A stretch of 33,556 bases of DNA. Origin: Salinivibrio socompensis S35. Its GTDB lineage: Bacteria; Pseudomonadota; Gammaproteobacteria; Enterobacterales; Vibrionaceae. Below the pieces are notes generated by a model. It was given only the letters and a program-made list of their open reading frames with translations, was not told the DNA's origin and made no database searches. The number at the start of each line of letters is the position of its first letter. The stretch's first letter is position 1. Location of the stretch: contig NZ_AQOD01000023.1 of the NCBI RefSeq assembly GCF_000513715.1, positions 1 through 33,556 on the forward strand, written 5' to 3'. The position numbers and the translations under genes are program-made. Below, piece by piece: positions 27,232-33,556 of this stretch.

Positions 27232-27246
27232 TTTGGTCCTACCAAA
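27232..27246. promoter_or_regulatory. FadR-type operator 1, TTTGGT-CCT-ACCAAA
   Basis: Perfect palindrome with the TGGT-N3-ACCA core of FadR/LldR-subfamily sites, 15 bases before the regulator start and just downstream of its likely -10. Confidence 0.72.
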
Positions 27247-27260
27247 CTAGCAAAAAAATC

Positions 27261-27266
27261 ATTATA
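27261..27266 (-). promoter_or_regulatory. Putative -10 of the FadR-family gene
   Basis: TATAAT on the minus strand (ATTATA on +), between the two operators. The -35 at standard spacing is poor (GGTTAT), which fits a regulated promoter. Confidence 0.4.
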
Positions 27267-27293
27267 TAGTCAAATAAATCTATATAACCTATT

Positions 27294-27308
27294 TTTGGTA
27301 GTACCATT
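27294..27308. promoter_or_regulatory. FadR-type operator 2, TTTGGT-AGT-ACCATT
   Basis: Near-perfect copy of operator 1. Centres are 62 bases apart, close to six helical turns, so two dimers would lie on the same face of the DNA. Confidence 0.62.
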
Positions 27309-27410
27309 ATGGTGGTGTTGTCGATTAATTGTCGGTTTTTTCTGTTGGGCCTTGAATAGAGAGTAGTCAGTGACTATCATCACGTTTTTTAATTATAGAG
27401 GAGAGTTACC

Positions 27411-27431
27411 ATGCGCACGACGCCGCCCTAG
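27411..27431 (+). other. Possible 6-codon leader ORF (MRTTPP)
   Basis: An ATG seven bases after an excellent GAGGAG site opens a frame of six codons, ending Pro-Pro-stop, 62 bases before sulP. It could be a leader peptide with ribosome stalling, or the stub of a gene broken by an indel. The TATAAT at 27459 would start sulP downstream of it, in which case it would not be on that transcript. Confidence 0.25.
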
Positions 27432-27458
27432 TCGTTCCCGCCTTATTTTTTCACCTTG

Positions 27459-27464
27459 TATAAT
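27459..27464 (+). promoter_or_regulatory. Putative -10 (TATAAT) of sulP
   Basis: Perfect TATAAT about 30 bases before the sulP start; no convincing -35 is seen at 17-18 bases. Confidence 0.38.
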
Positions 27465-27493
27465 CATATTCCTTTAAAAGACTGAGACTGTTC

Positions 27494-28979
27494 ATGATTG
27501 AAACAATGAAACGTGATTGGTTCTCCAATCTACGTGGTGACGTGCTGGCTGGCATTGTGGTAGCTCTAGCGTTAATTCCAGAAGCGATTGCTTTTTCTAT
27601 AATTGCGGGTGTCGATCCAAAAGTCGGTTTGTTCGCGTCATTTAGTATCGCGGTGATCATTGCCTTTGTCGGTGGCCGACCGGGGATGATTTCTGGTGCC
27701 ACTGGCGCCATGGCACTGTTAATGGTTACGCTAGTCAAAGAGCACGGCCTAGAGTACTTATTGGCAGCGACAGTACTAACAGGTGTGTTACAAATTATTG
27801 CCGGTTATATCAAGCTCGGCGATCTAATGCGCTTTGTGTCGCGCTCGGTGGTCACTGGGTTTGTTAACGCTCTTGCGATCCTCATTTTTATGGCCCAGTT
27901 ACCCGAACTGACTGATGTGACATGGCACGTGTATGCGATGACGCTTGGCGGACTCGCGATTATTTATTTATTCCCATACGTACCGTGGTCGGCAAGTTAT
28001 TACCCTCTCCATTGGTGTGTATTTTGGTCCTGACAACGCTTGCGGTCAGTGTTGGGTTAGATATTCGTACTGTCGGCGATATGGGTCAGTTACCGGATAC
28101 CTTACCGATCTTTTTATGGCCCGATGTCCCCCTTAACCTTGAAACTTTGATGATTATCCTTCCTTACTCGGCGGGTCTTGCTGTGGTCGGTTTGCTCGAA
28201 TCGATGATGACCGCCACCATTGTTGACGATTTAACCGATACAGGCAGTGATAAAAACCGCGAGAGTAAAGGCCAAGGCATCGCAAACATTGCGACCGGTT
28301 TTATTGGCGGTATGGCCGGTTGTGCCATGATTGGTCAATCGATCATTAATATTAAATCCGGTGGCCGTTCTCGCTTATCCAGTCTATGTTCAGGCATATT
28401 TCTGCTGATTATGGTGGTGTTTTTAAGTGAATGGCTAAAATTAATCCCCATGGCAGCATTGGTGGCGGTGATGATCATGGTAGCTATCGGGACCTTCTCG
28501 TGGAGCTCCATCAAAGATCTTAAAACCCATCCTGTGTCGACCAATATTGTGATGGTTACCACCGTGATAGTGGTGGTTGCTACCCATAACTTAGCCATTG
28601 GTGTTCTGGTTGGTGTCTTGCTTGCCGCATTATTCTTTGCCAACAAAATTGGCCGTTTCATGGTGATAAAAAGCGAGCAAACCCAAGCTGATGAACGTAC
28701 CTATCGCGTGATGGGCCAGGTCTTTTTTGCCTCATCAGAACAGTTTAATAATTCGTTTGATTTTAAAGAAGCGATTGAACGGGTCACCATTGATCTCTCC
28801 AGTGCGAACTTTTGGGATATAACTGCTGTCTCATCACTCGACCGCGTGGTGATTAAATTCCGTCGCGAGGTACGGAGGTGAATTTAGTGGGTATGAACGA
28901 GGCAACGGCCACCATTGTCGATAAATTCGGTGTCCACGATAATCCGGAAGAAGTCGAAAAATTGATGGGCGGACACTAA
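27494..28979 (+). CDS. SulP family anion transporter with STAS domain, two frameshifts
   Basis: About 495 residues after repair, 10-14 membrane helices, then a C-terminal STAS domain. Conserved start: [31 protein letters not shown]. One base is missing near 27984; the text resumes as [21 protein letters not shown] second is missing near 28873 (a G-run) and the end resumes as [20 protein letters not shown] with a stop at 28977-28979. Without repair the STAS end is lost. SulP proteins exchange or import sulfate, bicarbonate or other anions. The ATG at 27494 has a weak ribosome site; the ATG three codons on is an alternative. The Usp gene follows after 10 bases, so the pair is an operon. Confidence 0.85.
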
Positions 28980-28989
28980 GGAGCGCACG

Positions 28990-29832
28990 ATGAATAAAAT
29001 TATTGCTTGTATTGACGGAGCGTCATACACCCAATCTGTAACCGATCTCAGTGTGTGGTCAGCCACACGCTTATCTGTCCCACTGACCTTTTTGCATGTG
29101 CTGGAAAAGCCGACCAATAGCGACTCTGAGTTATCAGGCAATATTGGCGTAGGCAGTCGCGATCAGCTCATGACTGAGCTGGTTGAGCTTGACGAAAAAC
29201 GTGCTAAGCTCGCCTTGCAACACGGTAAAGCGCTGCTGCATGAGTGCGAAGAAGTGGCGCTATCAAACGGAGTGACTGACGTTACACGCTTGCAGCAACA
29301 TGGCCATTTGCTTGAATCTTTGCTAGCGCTTGAGTCGACCATGCGGGTGCTGGTGATTGGCCGGTCCGGTGACTTGCACCAGAACGATGCCAAAGCGATT
29401 GGCTCGCAACTCGAAAGCGTGATCCGTCGCATTCACAATCACATTTTGATTGCCACCGGGGATTTTACCCCACCCGAGAGCTATCTTCTCGCGTTTGATG
29501 GTAGCGAGGTCAGTGAAAAACTGGTGGAGAAAGCCCTGAACACGCCTCTCCTCAAAGACATGACCTGTCACTTAGTGATGGTAGATAATGACAAACACTC
29601 GGCAGCGTTTGATCGTGCGGCCGAGCGCTTAACCGCGCAAGGGGTGGATGTGGTGCAAGCACGTTTATCGGGGGAGCCCGCTCAAGCCTTGTTGGCGCAT
29701 CAAGCGCAACAAAATGTGGGCTTAATCACTATGGGCGCTTACGGTCATACCAAGCTGCGTCAGCTGTTTGTGGGAAGCACTACCACACGCATTGTGATTG
29801 ACTCTCCCGTTCCTTTGCTCTTGATTCGATAA
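28990..29832 (+). CDS. Universal stress protein, two Usp domains, in sulP operon
   Basis: 280 residues; paralogue of the Usp protein at 9004-9855, alignable end to end (LSVWSATRLSVPLTFLHVLE versus LSIWAASRLSVPLTLLHVLD). The second domain keeps G-x2-G-x9-G-S (GAYGHTKLRQLFVGS), the nucleotide-binding motif. A good AAGGAG site precedes the ATG. SulP-Usp pairs are seen in other bacteria, suggesting that Usp modulates the transporter under stress; that is inference. A hairpin follows the gene. Confidence 0.9.
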   Translation: MNKIIACIDGASYTQSVTDLSVWSATRLSVPLTFLHVLEKPTNSDSELSGNIGVGSRDQLMTELVELDEKRAKLALQHGKALLHECEEVALSNGVTDVTRLQQHGHLLESLLALESTMRVLVIGRSGDLHQNDAKAIGSQLESVIRRIHNHILIATGDFTPPESYLLAFDGSEVSEKLVEKALNTPLLKDMTCHLVMVDNDKHSAAFDRAAERLTAQGVDVVQARLSGEPAQALLAHQAQQNVGLITMGAYGHTKLRQLFVGSTTTRIVIDSPVPLLLIR

Positions 29833-29856
29833 CGCTTATCGATTGAATCACACCTA

Positions 29857-29882
29857 AACGCCATGAGTTTTGCTCATGCGTT
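29857..29882 (+). terminator. Weak hairpin after the sulP-usp operon
   Basis: Stem AACG(C)CATGAG / CTCATGCGTT, ten pairs with one bulged C and a 5-base loop. Only a short T-rich tail follows (cttgt), so efficiency is uncertain. Confidence 0.35.
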
Positions 29883-29957
29883 CTTGTATCAAGCGAATCC
29901 ATTTACTTTAGAACGTTCATACCTATCACTCGCGTACGAACAAAATACTCGCGTCCG

Positions 29958-30380
29958 TTAGGCTTCGTTAAGCACCTTGGTCATAAAGTGCAGTGCATGA
30001 TCCACAGGGTAGTCTGTCAATGTCATTTGGCACTGATAACCGTGTTTTTCGTAGAAAGGCTTGGCTTGAAAGCTAAATGTATCGACAAATGCCATTTTGC
30101 AGCCGATATCCTTGGCATATTCTTCAAGATTATCTAATAAGTGACTGCCAACATGACGATGACGAAAAGCATCATCGATCCAGAGGTATTTGATCAATAG
30201 CCATTGGCCCCAGGTGTTGGCAACGATGCCGCCGACACGTTGATCGTGATCGTTATAGGCATACCCTGCTAATGCGCCTTCGGATATATTGGCAAGAAAG
30301 GGATGATTGCTCTGTTTCAGGCCTTGCCGGATGGTGGTAATGTCGTCATCACTCGGGCTCGCGTCCATGCGGTATTTCAT
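29958..30380 (-). CDS. GNAT family N-acetyltransferase
   Basis: 140 residues, a single GNAT fold. Motif A is seen as WIDDAFRHRHVGSHLLDNLEEYAKDIG, containing the R-x-x-G-x-acetyl-CoA loop (RHVGSH), and motif B as YEKHGYQCQMTL. Transfers acetyl from acetyl-CoA to an unknown amine. It is downstream of the nucleotidyltransferase gene by 87 bases on the same strand; co-transcription is possible. Confidence 0.85.
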   Translation of the reverse strand: MKYRMDASPSDDDITTIRQGLKQSNHPFLANISEGALAGYAYNDHDQRVGGIVANTWGQWLLIKYLWIDDAFRHRHVGSHLLDNLEEYAKDIGCKMAFVDTFSFQAKPFYEKHGYQCQMTLTDYPVDHALHFMTKVLNEA

Positions 30381-30467
30381 TGTGATCCATTTACTGACAT
30401 CAAAGGATTGGGGTAGTATGCCCTTTGTGTTTTCGCCAATCTGTGCTGATGCGCACTCTATTTCGCT

Positions 30468-31000
30468 TTACTCAACATCTATCGGGTTGGCGGCAACTGA
30501 ACACTGGGTGGTCACCGTCAGTTTAGGCCAATGAGTCAGCCATTGTTTGTCATCGATACGCTGCTGAAACACCGCCCATGGTCGCGCTGGGTTATGGCTC
30601 AGCTTCAACTCTAACAACGACTGAACACCAAACGCGGCAATGATCTCGCAGCGCTGATTCATATCAAGACGAACCGCAATGGCGGTTTCTTTTTCAGGCC
30701 AAAACCGCATAGCGTCCAAGGTACTGGCATAAGCGGGATCTTGGTGTTTTTCGTGCATCCGTGCTTGGTTGCGCACCTGCCAGGTTATCTCTGGCATGGT
30801 TTTTTGTAACAACCCTTCGAGGTATTGCTCTCGCTCGACACGTGTATCGTCTAGGTCATAATAGATAACGTCAATATCATTGAGCTCACTGGGCGGAGAC
30901 TGATGCATTGCATCCCAAACCAGATTCCGAATGAACCAGCAGCGATATAACATTGAGGGAGATTGAGGGCTTGAACACAACGAAGTGCGCGCATCCTCAT
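30468..31000 (-). CDS. Nucleotidyltransferase-fold protein (PF06042 type), frameshifted near the start
   Basis: About 177 residues after repair. Family text: FIRNLVWDAMH, then NDIDVIYYDLDD (the catalytic acid pair of the pol-beta fold), EITWQVRNQARMHEKH and the C-terminal helices. One base is missing near 30934 (GGTTCATT where GGTTTCATT is expected). In the shifted frame the N-terminus reads MRMRALRCVQALNLPQCYIA and completes the fold. ATG codons at 31000 and 30994 are in that frame; family members often start a little further upstream, so the start is uncertain. Substrate unknown for the whole family. Confidence 0.75.
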
Positions 31001-31101
31001 GGTATCGGCTTCAATTAAATCAATCAGCGCGCGACGATATGTCTTCTGGCATAAAAAAACTGGTGCTGGTGGCGTTTACGGATCCGACGGCGCTTCATGG
31101 A

Positions 31102-31495
31102 TTAATCACCGTGGCGGACGTGTTCATAAATTGAGCGTGATACATGGTAGTTGTACTGCCTGGCAATTTTCTGTGCAAAAAACAGCTGTGGTAATTCAAA
31201 TAGCACTAAGCCAACCAAAATCAGAGCGAAATACGGCTGACTCATCACTACGCCAATAATGGCGATTACCAATAATGTACATTCTACGATAAACAACCGG
31301 TACTTTCGCAAGTAAAGATGATGAAATCCCCCTAAGAACCGCCCAATTGAGTGCCGCATAAGTGTCTGGGTCTTTCAGCTGTCTGGCTTGCTCGGCAAAA
31401 TAACGTTTTTTCTGGCTTTGGGTTAAACCGTTCACTTGCTTCCTCAGTGCTTCGTCCTGCGCCTCCAGCGCTTCGATCGGTTGGGTAAAACGCAT
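31102..31495 (-). CDS. TM2-like small membrane protein, frameshifted
   Basis: About 130 residues after repair. The N-terminal part is helical and charged (RFTQPIEALEAQDEALRKQV, then LTQSQKKRYFAEQARQL). One extra base in a run of five C (about 31328-31332) breaks the frame; it resumes as GFHHLYLRKYRLFIVECTLL, similar to the GxHxFYLG turn of TM2 proteins, with two hydrophobic helices after it. Function unknown. Its ATG overlaps the yidD stop as TAATG, giving coupled translation. Confidence 0.68.
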
Positions 31496-31719
31496 TAAGG
31501 CACCTCATCGTAGCGTTTTTCTACGGCATCGGGATCATTACAACGACGAATGCGCGCTAAGCCGAGTTGCCAGCCGCGAAGTGCGCCATACTTTTCGATT
31601 GCTTGGCGTGTGTACTCCGAGCAGCTCGGCTCAAAATTACACTCAATATTAAACCGTTTCTCGGATCCACCTTTTGCTTGGTAACGATGGATTAACGTAA
31701 GTGACAAGTACTTGAGCAT
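31495..31719 (-). CDS. yidD: YidD family membrane insertion factor
   Basis: 74 residues with the YidD signature: CNFEPSCSEYTRQAIEKYGA and GWQLGLARIRRCN. YidD assists YidC-dependent insertion of membrane proteins. The usual chromosomal yidD lies between rnpA and yidC; here none of these is nearby, so this is a separate copy or a relocated family member. It overlaps both neighbours by one base (TAATG), in an operon with DUF4177 and the TM2-like gene. Confidence 0.85.
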   Translation of the reverse strand: MLKYLSLTLIHRYQAKGGSEKRFNIECNFEPSCSEYTRQAIEKYGALRGWQLGLARIRRCNDPDAVEKRYDEVP

Positions 31720-31934
31720 TAGCGACCTAGGGTGACAATCACTGCCTCACGCTGCCAAAACAGCATGTAACGTTTCTTTTCAATCACTTGAAAAACAACC
31801 TGCCAGCCATCTTGCGCGTATTGATTGAGTTCGGCTTCGAGGCGTTGCAACGGCAAGCCACTTGAGCCTAGCAATAAGGTGCCGCAACCGCCTTCAACAA
31901 TATGAACGACTTTGTACTCGGTAAACTGATTCAT
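31719..31934 (-). CDS. DUF4177 protein
   Basis: 71 residues with the DUF4177 pattern: EYKVVHI at the start, then LNQYAQDGWQVVFQVIEKKR. Small cytoplasmic protein of unknown function. First gene of the three-gene DUF4177-yidD-TM2-like operon. Ribosome site GAGAGAG. Confidence 0.82.
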   Translation of the reverse strand: MNQFTEYKVVHIVEGGCGTLLLGSSGLPLQRLEAELNQYAQDGWQVVFQVIEKKRYMLFWQREAVIVTLGR

Positions 31935-31956
31935 TGATGCTCTCTCTCAACGGTAA

Positions 31957-31982
31957 TAAAAATGCCGCCCTTGAGGCGGCAT
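31957..31982 (-). terminator. Intrinsic terminator of the M13 peptidase gene
   Basis: Perfect stem ATGCCGCC / GGCGGCAT with a 5-base loop, followed on the minus strand by TTTTTATT. It sits just after the peptidase stop and before the DUF4177 operon. Confidence 0.85.
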
Positions 31983-31988
31983 TCGAGG

Positions 31989-33556
31989 TTACCAAATATT
32001 CACTCGCTGATCTTCGGGTAAATACATGCCGTCACCTTCTTTAATATCAAAGGCTTCATAGAACGCAGGTACATTGCGCGGTGCACCGAGCACGCGGTAT
32101 TGTGGTGGCGCATGCGGGCCCAGTGATACGCGCTCACGCAGGGCATCTTCACGCATCTTCATTTTCCAAATCTGCCCCCAACTGAGGAAGAATCGCTGCT
32201 CGCCCGTGTAACCGTCCATTACTGGAGATGGCTCACCGTGCAACGATTTTTGATAGGCGCGGAAGGCGGTGGTCAAGCCGACTAAATCACCAATGTTCTC
32301 CCCCAAGGACACCTTGCCGTCAATGAACAAGCCCGGTAATGGTTCAAACTGGCTAAATTGCTCAGCTAGTTTTTGGGTGCGAGCATCAAAGCGCGCGCGA
32401 TCGTCATCCGTCCACCAGTTTGCAAGGTTGCCATCCCCATCATAACGCGAGCCCTGATCATCAAAACCGTGCCCCATTTCATGACCAATCACTGCACCGA
32501 TACCACCGTAGTTCACGGCGTCATCCGCATTAATATCAAAAAACGGCGGTTGTAAGATCCCGGCGGGGAACACAATCTCGTTAGCGGTTGGACTGTAATA
32601 GGCGTTGACCGTTTGCGGGGTCATCCCCCACTCTTTGCGATCAACCGGCGCCCCAATCCGCGATAGCATATCCTGATAGCCCCAGCGTGCGGCACGTTTG
32701 CTGTTGCCAATCAAGTCATTGGCGCTGATGGTCAGCGCGCTGTAATCTTCCCATTGGTCTGGATAACCGATTTTGGGCGTGAATTTGCTCAGCTTATCCA
32801 GCGCTTTCGCTTTGGTTTCATCGCTCATCCACGCTAACGATTCAATTGAGTCTTTAAACGCGGCACGCAAGTTATCAATCAAGGTTTCCATGCGCGCTTT
32901 GGCTTCTGGCGGGAAATAACGCGCCACATACTCTTGACCGAGCGCTTCACCCAACGCCCCTTCTGTCGCCTGTACACCACGTTTCCAACGATCACGCTGC
33001 TCAGGAATGCCATTGAGGGTTTTAGAATAGAACGCAAAGCCACGTTCAACGAGATCGTGGTTAAGCCGCGGCGCAAAGGTATTGAGCGTGCGAATGGTTA
33101 GATAATCTCGCCACGCTTGCAGGCTAGTTTGCTCAAACACCTGCCCGAGCGCCTCAAAATAAGACGGCATGCGCACCACGACCTCATCGGCTTTGTCGAT
33201 GCCCGCGCGTTTGGCAAAGCGTGAATAATCAAACCCGTTCATGGCTTGGTTCAGCGCCTTAATACTCATCTTGTTGTAGGTCGCTTGTGCATCGCGGCGT
33301 TCGGCGCGTGTCCAATGGTGTTCTGCCAGCGTCTTTTCTAGCTGATAAATCCGAGCAGCGCGTTGCTTGGCCTGATCGTAGCCCGCTAAGCGCAGCATAT
33401 CTTCAAGGTAGCTTTTATACGCGTTACGGATGCGCTCGGCATCCTCTGAGTCGCGGAAATAATAGTCTCTATCCGGCAGGCCCAAACCACTTTGGCTCAG
33501 GTATAGCGCGTTATAGTCGGGGTTTTTCGCATCGGCCACGCATAAAACTAAACGGA
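31989..33556 (-). CDS. M13 family metallopeptidase (neprilysin/PepO type), cut by the window end
   Basis: Zinc metalloendopeptidase; about 522 C-terminal residues are present. Catalytic zinc motif HEMGH in VIGHEMGHGFDDQG, the third zinc ligand in GENIGDLVG, and the substrate-binding VNAYYSP. The conserved SQSGLGLPDRDYY lies near the cut. Family members are about 650-700 residues, usually with a signal peptide, so the first part lies beyond 33556. The frame stays open to the last base (LCVADAKNPD), and the GTG at 33537 is not the real start. Such enzymes cleave short peptides in the periplasm or outside. Confidence 0.92.
   Translation of the reverse strand, partial: RLVLCVADAKNPDYNALYLSQSGLGLPDRDYYFRDSEDAERIRNAYKSYLEDMLRLAGYDQAKQRAARIYQLEKTLAEHHWTRAERRDAQATYNKMSIKALNQAMNGFDYSRFAKRAGIDKADEVVVRMPSYFEALGQVFEQTSLQAWRDYLTIRTLNTFAPRLNHDLVERGFAFYSKTLNGIPEQRDRWKRGVQATEGALGEALGQEYVARYFPPEAKARMETLIDNLRAAFKDSIESLAWMSDETKAKALDKLSKFTPKIGYPDQWEDYSALTISANDLIGNSKRAARWGYQDMLSRIGAPVDRKEWGMTPQTVNAYYSPTANEIVFPAGILQPPFFDINADDAVNYGGIGAVIGHEMGHGFDDQGSRYDGDGNLANWWTDDDRARFDARTQKLAEQFSQFEPLPGLFIDGKVSLGENIGDLVGLTTAFRAYQKSLHGEPSPVMDGYTGEQRFFLSWGQIWKMKMREDALRERVSLGPHAPPQYRVLGAPRNVPAFYEAFDIKEGDGMYLPEDQRVNIW

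Noticed and set aside
29828-29842. Inverted repeat CGATAA-cgc-TTATCG at the Usp stop
   Set aside because: Six pairs, AT-rich, no T-run; probably chance.
30001-31719. Toxin-antitoxin reading of the GNAT and nucleotidyltransferase genes
   Set aside because: GNAT and MNT-type toxins usually pair with a small antitoxin (RHH or HEPN) gene; none is adjacent, and the nucleotidyltransferase matches the PF06042 group.
1-33556. Mobile element, prophage, defence island or CRISPR
   Set aside because: No transposase, integrase, phage or nuclease-helicase gene and no regular repeat arrays were seen; the FAN1-like nuclease is a repair family.

Overview
The window looks like chromosomal DNA of a marine or halophilic gammaproteobacterium. 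The gene families (PilZ, DUF945, REC-DUF3369-HD-GYP, AzlCD, SulP-Usp, BetA, VRR-NUC) and roughly balanced GC fit Vibrionaceae, perhaps Salinivibrio. That placement is inference from gene content only. I see no rRNA, tRNA, CRISPR array, transposase or phage gene.

Layout. 42-5259: a signal-peptide Nudix-PAP2 fusion (-), a FAN1-like VRR-NUC nuclease (+), a PilZ protein (-) and a DUF945 protein (-). 5341-8192: a region with a possible decayed small gene, then a REC-cNMP-histidine kinase and its response regulator. 8327-12440: a small outer-membrane barrel, a double-Usp protein, and a minus-strand chain of DksA-like, patatin and MFS genes. 12754-15474: an unrecognised membrane/coiled-coil/winged-helix-like protein, azlC-azlD, and two small membrane proteins. 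15631-24627: a signalling block with a dCache chemoreceptor (-), then on + a REC-DUF3369-HD-GYP protein, two tandem paralogous histidine kinases, a second HD-GYP protein and a small NrtS-like protein. 24684-27217: a BetA-type GMC oxidoreductase and a FadR-family regulator (-), with two FadR-type operators upstream. 27494-29832: sulP-usp (+). 29958-33556: GNAT, nucleotidyltransferase, TM2-like, yidD, DUF4177 and an M13 metallopeptidase cut by the window end, all (-).

How they fit together. The dominant theme is signal transduction, with c-di-GMP as the likely currency: one PilZ receptor, two HD-GYP phosphodiesterases, three histidine kinases and one chemoreceptor. The block from 17894 to 24627 reads as one unit whose last gene resembles a nitrate/nitrite transporter. 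This gives a testable but unproven link between anion sensing or transport and c-di-GMP turnover.

Quality caution. Eight otherwise well-conserved genes carry at least eleven single-base indels, several of them in homopolymers, and the family sequence resumes in another frame each time. Sequencing or assembly error is the simplest explanation. I therefore describe these genes as reconstructed reading frames rather than as true pseudogenes.
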